Source: an uncultured Anaeroplasmataceae bacterium (GTDB lineage Bacteria > Bacillota_I > Bacilli_A > Acholeplasmatales > Anaeroplasmataceae). Taken from it: 64,000 nucleotides of DNA. Below are positions 53,227 to 62,385 of the stretch, in pieces (the stretch's first letter is position 1; each line of letters begins with the position of its first letter). The stretch is from contig CALUYM010000001.1 of NCBI GenBank assembly GCA_944325035.1, positions 434,001 to 498,000 on the forward strand, in the 5' to 3' direction. Position numbers and translations under genes: made by a program. The notes beneath the pieces are model-generated. The model saw only the letters and a list, made by a program, of their open reading frames with translations. It was not told the DNA's origin and searched no databases.

Positions 53227-54743
53227 TATAAAAGCGGAGCAAAAAAATTAAGTACGTTTTTGATAAAACGGTTTATAAAGTTTAAATGACTATTTTTTAA
53301 ATCCATTACGATTCCATCAACTTTAACTAATGTATTAAAATCAGCTTTCATTGATTTTAAACTGTCAGTTTTATACATCCAAACACCACATTCGTAATGG
53401 TGTACGAAACTACGATAGTCAAGATTGACAGTTCCAACAACTCCATATAAGTCATCACATAAGAAGGTTTTTGCATGAATAAATCCAGGTTTATATTCAT
53501 AAATTTTAACACCTGAATTTAATAAAGGTTCATAACTAGAACGAGTCATTAAAAAAATTGTCTTTTTATCCGGAATATGAGGTGTTACAATACGAACATC
53601 GACACCACGTTTGGCCGCATTACATAAAGCTTCAATTATACTATACTCTACAATTAAGTATGGAGTAGTTATATATAGGTAGTGACGAGATTGATTGATA
53701 ATATTCAAATAAATATCACGACCAACATAATCATTTGAAATTGGACGAGGTCCATCTCCATAAGGTTGAACAAAACCTGAAACTTCATATATTTTATGAT
53801 TAGATTCAATATAGTCATCAATATGAAGTTGATTTCTTGTCATTACATTATAGTTTTGTAAAAATAATGCCACAAAACTATCGACAGCTTGACCCTTTAG
53901 CATAATTCCAGAATCTTTCCATTTCCCAAAAACTTCTTTAATATTTGCATATTCATCTGCTAAATTAATACCACCTGTAAAGGCAGTAACACCATCGATA
54001 ACAGTTATTTTGCGATGATCACGATTATTATGAATTGCAGCTGCAATTGGGAAATATCGATTAAACACAACAGCATGAATTCCTTCGTTTCTTAATTCTT
54101 TATAAAAATTACGTTTAACTTTTGTAATTGAACCAATATCATCATACATAAAGTAAACTTCTACTCCTTCTTTTACTTTATGTAATAAAATATCATGAAT
54201 CTTATCCCATATCACACCTTTTTCAACAATAAAATATTCCATAAAAATATATTTTTTTGCTTGGCTTAATTCGAACAAAAGTTTTTCAAAAAAAATTTCT
54301 CCTGTTGGCAAGTATTCATTATACGTATTATTGAAAGCAGGTAAATGGCATGTATTTAAAATGTAAGTTGATTGACCAAACGCTTGAGAACTCTTTAATT
54401 CTTCAGATGGTTCTTTAACAGCATTTTGGGTTACTTCGTAAACATCTCTAAATTTTTCTGTCGTTTTTTTATTAAGTTTAACACGACCAAACATTCCAAG
54501 TATAAATATACCTGCCAGCGGAAATAACAAAATAACAACAATCCATGGTAATTTATAAGCTGCACTTTCATTTCGTCCTAAAATTTTTATTGCAACTAAA
54601 ACCGCAATAATATATGCTGCAATTTGTACACCTAGATACTTATTTTCTAAGTAAAACCAAACAGATAGGTATAATGCAATTTGTATTAATATAATAAGTG
54701 TTACAATTAAGAGTCTTGATCTTAAAATTTTAAAAATACGCAT
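53226..54743 (-). CDS. cls: Cardiolipin synthase (phospholipase D family)
   Basis: A 505 aa membrane enzyme that joins two phosphatidylglycerols. Two N-terminal membrane helices (about 12-32 and 36-90 in sum) precede two HKD motifs: HRKITVIDG in the middle and HAKTFLCDD near the end. Both keep His and Lys. Together with plsC it covers phospholipid synthesis in the window. Preceded by the lipoprotein gene with its terminator. Confidence 0.95.
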   Translation of the reverse strand: MRIFKILRSRLLIVTLIILIQIALYLSVWFYLENKYLGVQIAAYIIAVLVAIKILGRNESAAYKLPWIVVILLFPLAGIFILGMFGRVKLNKKTTEKFRDVYEVTQNAVKEPSEELKSSQAFGQSTYILNTCHLPAFNNTYNEYLPTGEIFFEKLLFELSQAKKYIFMEYFIVEKGVIWDKIHDILLHKVKEGVEVYFMYDDIGSITKVKRNFYKELRNEGIHAVVFNRYFPIAAAIHNNRDHRKITVIDGVTAFTGGINLADEYANIKEVFGKWKDSGIMLKGQAVDSFVALFLQNYNVMTRNQLHIDDYIESNHKIYEVSGFVQPYGDGPRPISNDYVGRDIYLNIINQSRHYLYITTPYLIVEYSIIEALCNAAKRGVDVRIVTPHIPDKKTIFLMTRSSYEPLLNSGVKIYEYKPGFIHAKTFLCDDLYGVVGTVNLDYRSFVHHYECGVWMYKTDSLKSMKADFNTLVKVDGIVMDLKNSHLNFINRFIKNVLNFFAPLL

Positions 54744-54762
54744 AATATCCTCCTAATTCTAT

Positions 54763-54793
54763 TAAAAATTGGAGTCTAAATATAAACTCCAAT
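54763..54793 (-). terminator. Terminator of the lipoprotein gene
   Basis: TTGGAGT (54792-54786 on the minus strand) pairs with ACTCCAA (54775-54769), followed by TTTTTAAT. Lies about 45 nt after the stop codon. Confidence 0.75.
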
Positions 54794-54838
54794 CTTTTAC
54801 ATATTTTATTATACTCTTTTTTTTAAATAGCTCAATAT

Positions 54839-55666
54839 TTAGTCATCGATTCTACCAAAAATTTCATTAACAGTTTTATTAGATTCATTTAATACTAATG
54901 TAGTATTACCATCAGAGTTTGTTACTTCATTTAATTCATACACTTTATTATTGTATTTTACGTATATAATATCCGTTAATTTAATTTCAAACTTAACACG
55001 AGTAGATGATGAAGTTTCTTTGAACTCAATATAAGTATAGCCTCGTTCAACTTCCATTTCGATTGATTGAGTAAAAACTCTTCTACCATTTTGATATAGC
55101 TTATATTCAAATTCTTCTTCATCAAGTTCTTTTTCTTGTGAAATTACAACATAATTTCCTCTAGATTCTGTTAATGTAAATTCTAGTTCTTCTTCACCAT
55201 CTTCTAACTCACTTTCACCTTTTAATGTATAAGTTTTATCGCCTTCAATCGCAATACCATCTAAGCGATACTCAATTTCATCAAAATCTTCATCTTCAAT
55301 TGTTTCGTTATAATATAAGATTATCTCTTTTTTGCCGTCAAGCATTGTATCGCTACTTATGATCATTTTCTTATCATATTCTGAATTATCTGAAATTAAA
55401 TTTTCAACACTAGTCACATTCTGTTTAATAAGTAATGAAGAAAACATTTCAATACTAGTCAAAATATCATTATTTCTAGTCGAGATATTGCTTTGTGAGT
55501 CAAGTAATGAAGTTCCTCCTAAAGCTGACAATGTGATCATTGTTTGTCTTTCTTTTACATCGTTGCTAGAAGAACCTGCATTTGAACCAAAATTAATCTC
55601 ATCACATGATGTTAGTAAGCAAAGAGGAAGTGTTAAAATTAAAGAACCAATTAATAATTTTTTCAT
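54839..55666 (-). CDS. Lipoprotein homologous to the anti-sigma factor's outer domain
   Basis: About 275 aa. Signal peptide with lipobox LLTSC, lipidated Cys near residue 21, then a Ser/Gly/Asn linker and an acidic extracellular domain. That domain matches the extracellular part of the anti-sigma factor at 59.9 kb: ISQEKELDEEEFEYKLYQNG here against VSQEIEIDENDYEYEFYQNG there, and LYYNET against LYYTET. It could compete for the same ligand or be the sensor's partner, an inference. ATG at 55666 with AAAGGTGG upstream. The promoter region shares an element with the sigma operon. Confidence 0.85.
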   Translation of the reverse strand: MKKLLIGSLILTLPLCLLTSCDEINFGSNAGSSSNDVKERQTMITLSALGGTSLLDSQSNISTRNNDILTSIEMFSSLLIKQNVTSVENLISDNSEYDKKMIISSDTMLDGKKEIILYYNETIEDEDFDEIEYRLDGIAIEGDKTYTLKGESELEDGEEELEFTLTESRGNYVVISQEKELDEEEFEYKLYQNGRRVFTQSIEMEVERGYTYIEFKETSSSTRVKFEIKLTDIIYVKYNNKVYELNEVTNSDGNTTLVLNESNKTVNEIFGRIDD

Positions 55667-55687
55667 GGAGTATACCACCTTTCACCT

Positions 55688-55718
55688 ATATAACAAATAA
55701 GAATCCAATTTTATTGGT
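55688..55718 (-). promoter_or_regulatory. Shared promoter-like element in front of the lipoprotein gene
   Basis: ACCAATAAA (55710-55718) and TTGTTATAT (55688-55696) separated by 13 bp on the minus strand. The identical pair with identical spacing stands before the ECF sigma gene (61372-61402). If it is a promoter, transcription starts about 15 bases before the ATG. Confidence 0.55.
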
Positions 55719-55786
55719 ATTTTATAAAAAAATATCAAAATATTACTATTTTTAAAATTATTAAAAAATTTAGCCCCATCATTAAA

Positions 55787-57085
55787 TCATTTTTCAGCTA
55801 TAAAATTAGCTTTTTTAACGTGTTCAATTTTTTTCCATTTAACTGGCATAAATAAGGCAATGAATGATATTGGTAAAAATAATAACATAAAAATTGGATA
55901 ATCAATAATCGAAAGTAATTTATCTTTAAAACTAGCATTAATTAATTTTCGTTTTTTTAATAATACAATAATAGCATTTAATGATGCAATAGCTATTACT
56001 ATTAAACCTGTAAGCAAAGATGGTATAAAAATATTTTTTAAAAATAACACAGAACCAACACTAAATCCAGCTGAAACACAAGATAGGCTAAACATCGTAG
56101 TTAAATAAGAAATTGTAAAAAAGAATGTGAATGCTGGAAGTGGTGCCAGGTGTGCTAAAAACTCTAAATGACTAATTGTAGGTCTCTTAAGTAGTCCGAA
56201 ACCTCTTTTAAAAAAACACTGATGATTTCCGCGACACCATCTTAGACGTTGATTAATTGTAGATTTTAAAGTTATTGGTTGTTCATCATAAAAAATAGCA
56301 TTTTCATTATAGCCAATTTTAATATTATTTTTTAAACAATAACTTGTAAACTCTAAATCTTCTGTAATTAAATGAAAAGGCCAAGATTTTAAATTTCGAA
56401 TTATATTAAAATCTATGTAAAAACCTGTGCCAGCTAAATATGAGGAAATACCTAATCTATTTCTTCCCTCGTGAATAATGGTACTTTCTCTTAAAAACAT
56501 CATCGATGCTCCTCTAGTAAGCCAATTATCACTAAAATTTTTGGTATTTCTAAAAGAATTTCCTACTTGAAATCCATTAGAATATAGTTTATTCATTTCA
56601 TATAAATAATTATTATCTAATATATTATCTGCATCAAGAATTAATAGTGCATCAATATTTGAAACTTTTTTAGTTCTTAATATCTGTTTTATTCCAAAAT
56701 CTAATGCGTAACTTTTCCCTTTAAAGTTGGAAGATCTCTCATATACTGTCGCACCTTTTTGACGAGCAAATTTAGCTGTTTTATCGTTGGAGTTATCTGC
56801 AACTACAAAAACTTGAATTTTGTCTTTATCGTAATTTTGTTGATTAATACTTTCAATTAAATCAGATATAACATTTTCTTCATTGTGAGCACAAATTAGA
56901 ATTGCAAAATGATGTTCCTTAGATGCTTCTTTTAACTTTTTATTTTTTTTTAATAATACTATGAATGGATATACATTTTGCATTAAATATGCCAAAAATA
57001 TAATAATACAAAACACGATATTAGTTATTAACATTATATTATAGAAAGATTTCGGATGTTCAAAAGCTTCAAGAATTATAAACAT
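55787..57085 (-). CDS. Membrane glycosyltransferase family 2
   Basis: About 432 aa processive-type glycosyltransferase. One N-terminal membrane helix, a cytosolic GT-A domain with AILICAHNEENVI, DADN at the metal site, TEDLEF as catalytic base region and QRLRWCRG as the QxxRW motif, then three or four membrane helices. These features resemble polysaccharide synthases (IcaA/BcsA). Polymer unknown. ATG at 57085 is preceded by GGTGAT. It neighbours the lipoprotein and PAP2 genes, forming an envelope cluster. Confidence 0.88.
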   Translation of the reverse strand: MFIILEAFEHPKSFYNIMLITNIVFCIIIFLAYLMQNVYPFIVLLKKNKKLKEASKEHHFAILICAHNEENVISDLIESINQQNYDKDKIQVFVVADNSNDKTAKFARQKGATVYERSSNFKGKSYALDFGIKQILRTKKVSNIDALLILDADNILDNNYLYEMNKLYSNGFQVGNSFRNTKNFSDNWLTRGASMMFLRESTIIHEGRNRLGISSYLAGTGFYIDFNIIRNLKSWPFHLITEDLEFTSYCLKNNIKIGYNENAIFYDEQPITLKSTINQRLRWCRGNHQCFFKRGFGLLKRPTISHLEFLAHLAPLPAFTFFFTISYLTTMFSLSCVSAGFSVGSVLFLKNIFIPSLLTGLIVIAIASLNAIIVLLKKRKLINASFKDKLLSIIDYPIFMLLFLPISFIALFMPVKWKKIEHVKKANFIAEK

Positions 57086-57199
57086 AGTTATCACCTTTTT
57101 AATATATAAAGTAAAATATATGATTATAGCTTTTAAGTAAAGATAATTTATTTATAAAATTAATTTAATTTTAATGTTTTTTAAAGATAATCAATAGGA

Positions 57200-57817
57200 C
57201 TATTTAAATATGCTAATAATACTAGGCATATGATACAAAGAATAAAAAGAATCAATATCAATAATTAAATTAAAAATATAAAAACTTAAAATAGCGCTGA
57301 TTGTTCCAGCAATTACTCCACCTATAACATCACTTAAATAGTGAACCATATAATAAATACGTGAAAAACCTATCACAATTGGAATTAAAAAATAAATCCA
57401 AGAAAATACAGGATTATGAGTCATAAACAATATAACACCAACTGCCATTGCCGTAGTAGTATGACCTGATGGAAATGATGAACCCACTTCTATCATTCTT
57501 CCAGCTTCTTCCCACCAAGAATAAAATAAAGTATCTCTATTCTTATATGGTCTTGGACGACCAACAATATTTTTAATTAGTAAGTTAGTAATAATCAAAC
57601 CAATTATCATTGAAATAAAGATAAGTAATCCTATTTTTCTAGTTGATTTAAACATCACCATAAAAATTGATAAGACTATATATATAAATCCATTTTTTAA
57701 AAGAAAAGTCATGCAGTTAAAAATTGGATATAATATTTTTTTTGAACTTTTAAACAATAAATTCGCTTTTTTAGCAACTTCATAATCAAGCTTAGAGATT
57801 ATTTCAAATGGTTTCAA
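57200..57817 (-). CDS. PAP2-family phosphatase
   Basis: About 205 aa membrane phosphatase with five or six helices. The three PAP2 motifs are present: KNIVGRPRP, FPSGHTT and SRIYYMVHYLSD. Members dephosphorylate undecaprenyl pyrophosphate or phosphatidyl-glycerophosphate. The TTG at 57817 is chosen because AAAGGTGGTG lies five bases before it; a longer ATG start at 57838 cannot be excluded. Between the glycosyltransferase and the DUF2130 gene. Confidence 0.87.
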   Translation of the reverse strand: MKPFEIISKLDYEVAKKANLLFKSSKKILYPIFNCMTFLLKNGFIYIVLSIFMVMFKSTRKIGLLIFISMIIGLIITNLLIKNIVGRPRPYKNRDTLFYSWWEEAGRMIEVGSSFPSGHTTTAMAVGVILFMTHNPVFSWIYFLIPIVIGFSRIYYMVHYLSDVIGGVIAGTISAILSFYIFNLIIDIDSFYSLYHMPSIISIFK

Positions 57818-57906
57818 CTTATCACCACCTTTTGACATTTTATAAATAAAGTATACAAAAAGCAATAATATTAGTCAAGATATGACAATTTTTGCAGTTT
57901 CTCAAT

Positions 57907-59361
57907 CTAATAGTTTGCTTTTTTTAATTCCCGATTTAACTTAATTTCAAATTTATCGATTTTAGCAGTTATTTGATTAATATAACTTGTAATAATTTTA
58001 TTGCATGTATTATCAATTTCAATATAGGCTTTTTTTATTGTTTCATTAGATTTTAAAATACTATTTACTTCTTTTTGAAGTAATTCAAGTGGTTTTTCAA
58101 GGTATGTATTTTTAATTTTTTCAAATTCTTCAATCAAATTTAAACGATCTTTTATTTCTATCATTTGTGCTTCTTTACTTAAAATTAAATCACTAAATCT
58201 TGTTGTAAGTGAGGTAATCATATTTAAAAAAGTAACCATATATCCTGGACGAACAACATACATATCTTCATATTCTCTAACTTTAAAAATTGGTAAAACA
58301 TTCGGCTTGTCCATCTCTAGGTTTGAGACTAATAGTGCATACTTACACTCTTTTTTCTTTCGATTTTTATCTAATTGTGAATAGAAATGATCATTAGTTT
58401 GCTTAGAATGTGAGTTTGGATTTTCGTCTTTCATTTCTAAACAAACAGAAGCTAATAATTCATCTTCTTTCTTATTCGTTGATGCATAAACCTTAAAAAT
58501 ATAATCCGCTTTTGATCCCTTTATCTCATCATCTTCTTTGACAACGGTATTATCTTTTTGCCATGAACAAGTTGAAAATCCATTTTGCATATATTGTAAC
58601 ATTTCATTATTACACCAAGCTTCTAAATCTTCACCTGTTTGCTTAACATTTAAAGAAGCCTTTTGACGTTGTAAGTTATTAATAAGATCTTCCTTTTCTT
58701 TCAGTTTTTCATTGAATTCTTTTTCCAGTTTATTCAATTTTTCCATAAATCGTTTTTCAATTTCTGATTCTTTAATTTTTAAATTAGTTTCTTGTAGTTG
58801 GTGCAATAGATTCAGTTCATTCTTCAAATTGTTTATCTCTTTATTTGCATCTTCTTTAATTTTATTCGACTCTTCTATTTTTCGTAAGTTAAGCTCATGC
58901 ATTTCTTTTTCATGTTTCGTTATTAACTCATTATTTGAATAACGTAATTCTTCTAATTGTTGTTGGTAAAGCTCTTTTTGTTCATTAAGTCGTAATTTAA
59001 TTTCTTGTTCCTTAGTGCTCTTTACGATACCTAGTTCGGTATTAAGTTTATTAATAGATTCTAAATACTTCTTAGATACTTCATCTTCTTTTTCTTTTAA
59101 ATTTCTACTATTCTCTACTAATAAAGCATCAATTTTAGCTTGTAATTTTTGCTTTTCATTTTCATTTTCTAGTTTTAATATTGATTTATATTCTTCTAAT
59201 TTCTTAATATAAACCTTATCTTTACCAATTTCAATTGCTTGTTCAATAGCGCTGAAGTCAACGTTGCTAAGTTCGGTTAAATCGATAATATCATCTTTTT
59301 TGGCGTCTTCTGTTAAAACTAATGTATTTTTATCTCTTACTAAAACTGAAATTTTTTTCAT
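57907..59361 (-). CDS. DUF2130 family coiled-coil protein
   Basis: A 484 aa protein. Residues 50-235 are a long charged coiled coil. After it comes the DUF2130 core: GEDLEAWCNNEMLQ, EIKGSKADYIFKV, CLEMKDENPNSHSKQT, LDKNRKKKECKYALLVSNLE and YVVRPGYMVTFLNMI. The family has a predicted restriction-nuclease-like fold (E...D...E-x-K pattern), but the activity is unproven. Similar to RmuC-like layout. Single gene, divergent from no neighbour, envelope cluster on one side. Confidence 0.85.
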   Translation of the reverse strand: MKKISVLVRDKNTLVLTEDAKKDDIIDLTELSNVDFSAIEQAIEIGKDKVYIKKLEEYKSILKLENENEKQKLQAKIDALLVENSRNLKEKEDEVSKKYLESINKLNTELGIVKSTKEQEIKLRLNEQKELYQQQLEELRYSNNELITKHEKEMHELNLRKIEESNKIKEDANKEINNLKNELNLLHQLQETNLKIKESEIEKRFMEKLNKLEKEFNEKLKEKEDLINNLQRQKASLNVKQTGEDLEAWCNNEMLQYMQNGFSTCSWQKDNTVVKEDDEIKGSKADYIFKVYASTNKKEDELLASVCLEMKDENPNSHSKQTNDHFYSQLDKNRKKKECKYALLVSNLEMDKPNVLPIFKVREYEDMYVVRPGYMVTFLNMITSLTTRFSDLILSKEAQMIEIKDRLNLIEEFEKIKNTYLEKPLELLQKEVNSILKSNETIKKAYIEIDNTCNKIITSYINQITAKIDKFEIKLNRELKKANY

Positions 59362-59490
59362 AATCGCCTCCAGGTTATATGTTATTATTTTAAAACTTTT
59401 TCATATCTTTAGTCAATAGACTTTATTTTCTTGAAAATGCTCACAATTATTGATTATATTTGATTTATATTTCTTTATTATTACACTTTA

Positions 59491-59538
59491 TGAAAAAAAA
59501 CACAAGTTTCCATTTAATAAGGTTTAACTTATGTTTTT
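59491..59538 (-). terminator. Terminator of the ECF sigma operon
   Basis: AAACATAAGTT.AACC pairs with GG.AACTTGTGTTT, loop about nine bases, followed by TTTTT on the minus strand, 33 nt after the DUF1905 gene. Confidence 0.7.
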
Positions 59539-59570
59539 CTAATTATAATTTGAAGTATTTATTAAATTTA

Positions 59571-59861
59571 TTATTTATCTCTAATCTCTTTAACTGTTAC
59601 AAATACCTTGTCTCCAGGTTTTTTTTCTAATTTCATTCTAATATCTTTTAGCATTCCAATTATATAACAAATACTACCATCTTCATTTTTAATTCCCATA
59701 TTTACAATACTACCTCTGTATGGAATATCATCAAATGTAACCTCTACTTTCACACGACCTTTGCCAAATTCTTCTTTTATATTATATGGAAATACTACAT
59801 ATGCTCCCCCTTTTTCTGGTACAGCATAGATTAATGATTCAAACTTATAAATCTTAGACAT
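59571..59861 (-). CDS. DUF1905-domain protein
   Basis: A 96 aa small soluble protein: YKFESLIYAVPEKGGAYVVFP, GKGRVKVEVTFDDIPYRGSI, YIIGMLKDIRMKLEKKPGD and VTVKEI. These are the hallmark strands of DUF1905 (a double-psi or beta-barrel fold of unknown function). It begins 9 nt after the anti-sigma gene, so it is the third gene of the ECF operon. A role in envelope response is inferred only from position. Confidence 0.85.
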   Translation of the reverse strand: MSKIYKFESLIYAVPEKGGAYVVFPYNIKEEFGKGRVKVEVTFDDIPYRGSIVNMGIKNEDGSICYIIGMLKDIRMKLEKKPGDKVFVTVKEIRDK

Positions 59862-59870
59862 ATATTCACC

Positions 59871-60863
59871 CTAAAAAATTTCTTTTTTAATAATAGTCGT
59901 TGAATTGATAAAATTATATGTAATTATAGTGTCACTGATACTAATTGTGATTATCTCATCTTCTAAGTTTAACATATATTGGTTATTTCGATAGACAAAT
60001 TCATATTCTTCATTATCAATTTCTAAATCAACTTTTCCATCATCATATTCACATTCAATCGCTACTTCTTTAATTTTATTTCCATTTTGATAAAATTCAT
60101 ATTCATAATCATTTTCATCAATTTCAATCTCTTGACTTACTTTTATATAACTTGAATTTGAATAATGCAGTTCCATTTCAAATTCTGATTTATCATTTTC
60201 TACTTCTTTATAACCTTCAATACGATATTGATTACTTTTTTCGATTAAAATTCCACTTAAAGTCGTATTAATTTCATCTAAATCATTACCATCATCATAT
60301 TCATAAGGTGTTTCAGTATAATACAATGTGAATACAACTTCATTCAAATAAGATACTACTAGTTTATTTTCATAGTTATATAATTCATCATTATTTTTTG
60401 ATAAATCATACTTCATTTTAGATTCATTAAAAATAGCATCCACTGTAAGCATATATGGATTTATTTCATTTACAATTGAATCTTTTTCTAAATTATTATT
60501 TTTAATTTTTTGTTGGAAATTTAAAGGAATGTTATTTGAAGAATAACCGGATGACACACTTGCTAAACTTGTCAGTTGTTTAGCATAAATATCACTAACA
60601 CTATTCTTCGATATGTTATTAATATCATCTGATTTATCTAGTGTTACCATTTTGTTTATAACAAAAATAACTACAATTATAACAACACTTAGTACTAAAA
60701 ATGCTTTATTAAATATCAATTCTTTATACCTTAGCTTTTTTTCTACTTTTGCAGGATCAATTTTAACATACTCAATTTTATTTAAAATTTCTGTACTATA
60801 GTCTGGAATTTCAACTTTTAATGATTCTTTTTTAAGAAAATTCTTAATATCTTTATTTTTCAT
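59871..60863 (-). CDS. Transmembrane anti-sigma factor with sensor domain
   Basis: About 330 aa. A short cytosolic N-terminus (residues 1-50, charged) can hold the sigma factor, followed by one membrane helix (about 54-71, FLVLSVVIIVVIFVI) and a large extracellular domain homologous to the lipoprotein at 54.8 kb. The ATG at 60863 has AGGTGG before it and overlaps the sigma gene by 11 nt, typical for sigma/anti-sigma pairs. No zinc-finger HXXXCXXC motif is visible, so it is not a ZAS type. Its signal is unknown. Confidence 0.8.
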   Translation of the reverse strand: MKNKDIKNFLKKESLKVEIPDYSTEILNKIEYVKIDPAKVEKKLRYKELIFNKAFLVLSVVIIVVIFVINKMVTLDKSDDINNISKNSVSDIYAKQLTSLASVSSGYSSNNIPLNFQQKIKNNNLEKDSIVNEINPYMLTVDAIFNESKMKYDLSKNNDELYNYENKLVVSYLNEVVFTLYYTETPYEYDDGNDLDEINTTLSGILIEKSNQYRIEGYKEVENDKSEFEMELHYSNSSYIKVSQEIEIDENDYEYEFYQNGNKIKEVAIECEYDDGKVDLEIDNEEYEFVYRNNQYMLNLEDEIITISISDTIITYNFINSTTIIKKEIF

Positions 60864-61356
60864 CTGAACCACCTCGCAATTTTTTCATCGCTTTATTATA
60901 TATCCACAAAACGGTACCTAATGGTTTATTTATTATTGATGCTATTTCTTTGAATTTTAAATCATTTAATATTTTTAAAACGATAACTTTTTTTTCATCA
61001 TCAGACAAAACTTTAAGTATTTCATTTACTTCTATGCTAATAAAAGGATCAAATTCTTGCGTTTTACTATTAATAACATCATCATTTTTTACCATTCTTT
61101 TTTCTTTATTATAAGTATTAATTGCTAAATTATAAGCAATTTTAGAAAGAAATGCTTTAATATTAGTCTTTGGTTGATATTTATCTATATTTTCTAAAAA
61201 TTTAATATAGGTATCTTGGATAATATCATCGATATGATAATCTTTAAGAATTAAAGAGGCACTATAGAAAACATATCGCTTAGTTTCATTATAAAAAATA
61301 CTGAAGTTTTCATAATTCTTCTCCTTAAATTCTTCAATTATAACTTCTAAATCCAT
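60853..61356 (-). CDS. ECF-type RNA polymerase sigma factor
   Basis: About 167 aa. Region 2 (FSIFYNETKRYVFYSASLIL, DYHIDDIIQDTYIKFLENI, FLSKIAYNLAINTYNKEKR) and region 4 (LSDDEKKVIVLKILNDLKFKEIA, NKPLGTVLWIYNKAMKKLR) are complete; region 3 is missing as in ECF factors. The ATG at 61356 is preferred over 61440: GGAGGG lies six bases before it and both promoter candidates lie inside the longer version. First gene of the operon with the anti-sigma factor and DUF1905. Confidence 0.92.
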   Translation of the reverse strand: MDLEVIIEEFKEKNYENFSIFYNETKRYVFYSASLILKDYHIDDIIQDTYIKFLENIDKYQPKTNIKAFLSKIAYNLAINTYNKEKRMVKNDDVINSKTQEFDPFISIEVNEILKVLSDDEKKVIVLKILNDLKFKEIASIINKPLGTVLWIYNKAMKKLRGGSDEK

Positions 61357-61371
61357 AGTCACCCTCCATTC

Positions 61372-61402
61372 ATATAACAATTTAATAAATAAATTTATTG
61401 GT
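61372..61402 (-). promoter_or_regulatory. Shared promoter-like element in front of the ECF sigma gene
   Basis: ACCAATAAA (61394-61402), 13 bp, TTGTTATAT (61372-61380) on the minus strand, identical in sequence and spacing to the element before the lipoprotein gene. It is a candidate autoregulated ECF promoter or operator. Confidence 0.55.
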
Positions 61403-61425
61403 AATTTTAATGATTTTCTATTATA

Positions 61426-61454
61426 ATTATAACATTTCATAAATATTCAAACAA
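61426..61454 (-). promoter_or_regulatory. Upstream housekeeping promoter of the ECF sigma operon
   Basis: -35 TTGTTT (61449-61454), 17 bp spacer, -10 TATAAT (61426-61431) with TG before it, on the minus strand, 24 bp upstream of the shared element. Confidence 0.65.
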
Positions 61455-61470
61455 TTATAGTGAGTATAAT

Positions 61471-61519
61471 AAAAAACTGTAAATGAAGTAGTCATGTAAG
61501 CTATCATATCATTTACAGT
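61471..61519 (-). terminator. Terminator of the trxA-reductase operon
   Basis: ACTGTAAATGA pairs exactly with TCATTTACAGT (61509-61519 with 61476-61486), followed by TTTTTATT on the minus strand. Confidence 0.8.
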
Positions 61520-61527
61520 AAATATTA

Positions 61528-62385
61528 TTATTTTTTAGAATCTAAGAATTTTTTAATAGCCAATGCAGCTGAAGCACCATCAGCAACGGCTTTTGAAACT
61601 TGAAGTAAGCCTCCAATAATATCTCCACCAGCAAAAATACCTGGTATATTTGTCATAAAATTATCAACTTTTAGGAAACCTTTTTCATCCATCTCAAGTC
61701 CTAAATGATAACTTAAAGACATTCCTGACTGGCTACCTAAAGCGATGAATAGGCCATCAACTTCATATTCTCCATTTTGAGTCTTAACAGATCGAAGGCG
61801 TTCATCACCTACTAGTTCAATAATCTTATCTTCAACTACTTTAACGCCATCAAATTGATGTTCTAATTTTGCACCATCGGTAAAAATAGTTAATTCTTTT
61901 GTGAAATTCTTTAAAACATTATATTCATTTTCCATAAAAGGACCAGCTCCAACTAAGCCAATGTGCTTATTTTTATAGAAAAATCCATCGCAAATTGCAC
62001 AATAACTTACACCTTTTCCATCAAACTTATTCCTAGTAGCAATCTTTAATTGAGCTTTTTTCTTACCCATTGCTAAAAAGACAGACTTAGATTCGTATTC
62101 ACCTTCGTTTGTCTTAATTAAGAACGTTTCTCCTAGTGGCATTATTTCAATAACTTCGGCTTCTATCATGGAAATATCTAAATTTTTAGCATGTTCAATC
62201 CCACGATGAACTAGCTCTTTTCCACTAATATGGCCAAATCCATAGAAATTATCGATAGCTTCTGTTTCAATTAAAACGCCGTCATCTTTTGCGATAATTA
62301 AAGGATTTAAGTTAAAGCGTTTTAAATAAATCGCCGCAGAAACTCCTGCTGGACCACGCCCAATAATTATCGTATCATAAATCAT
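61528..62385 (-). CDS. trxB: Thioredoxin reductase-like flavoprotein without NADPH motifs
   Basis: A 285 aa FAD enzyme. N-terminal FAD motif IIGRGPAGVSAAIY, redox pair Cys129/Cys132 in CAICDG, and C-terminal GIFAGGDIIGG are as in TrxB. The NADPH site is altered: GAGPFMENEYNVL stands where G-G-G-x-S-A-x-E-E is expected, and the basic HRRxxxR stretch is replaced by FTDGAKLEHQF. It is also about 25 residues shorter than usual. This fits ferredoxin-dependent flavin thioredoxin reductases (FFTR) described in clostridia. Overlaps trxA by one base. Confidence 0.88.
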   Translation of the reverse strand: MIYDTIIIGRGPAGVSAAIYLKRFNLNPLIIAKDDGVLIETEAIDNFYGFGHISGKELVHRGIEHAKNLDISMIEAEVIEIMPLGETFLIKTNEGEYESKSVFLAMGKKKAQLKIATRNKFDGKGVSYCAICDGFFYKNKHIGLVGAGPFMENEYNVLKNFTKELTIFTDGAKLEHQFDGVKVVEDKIIELVGDERLRSVKTQNGEYEVDGLFIALGSQSGMSLSYHLGLEMDEKGFLKVDNFMTNIPGIFAGGDIIGGLLQVSKAVADGASAALAIKKFLDSKK

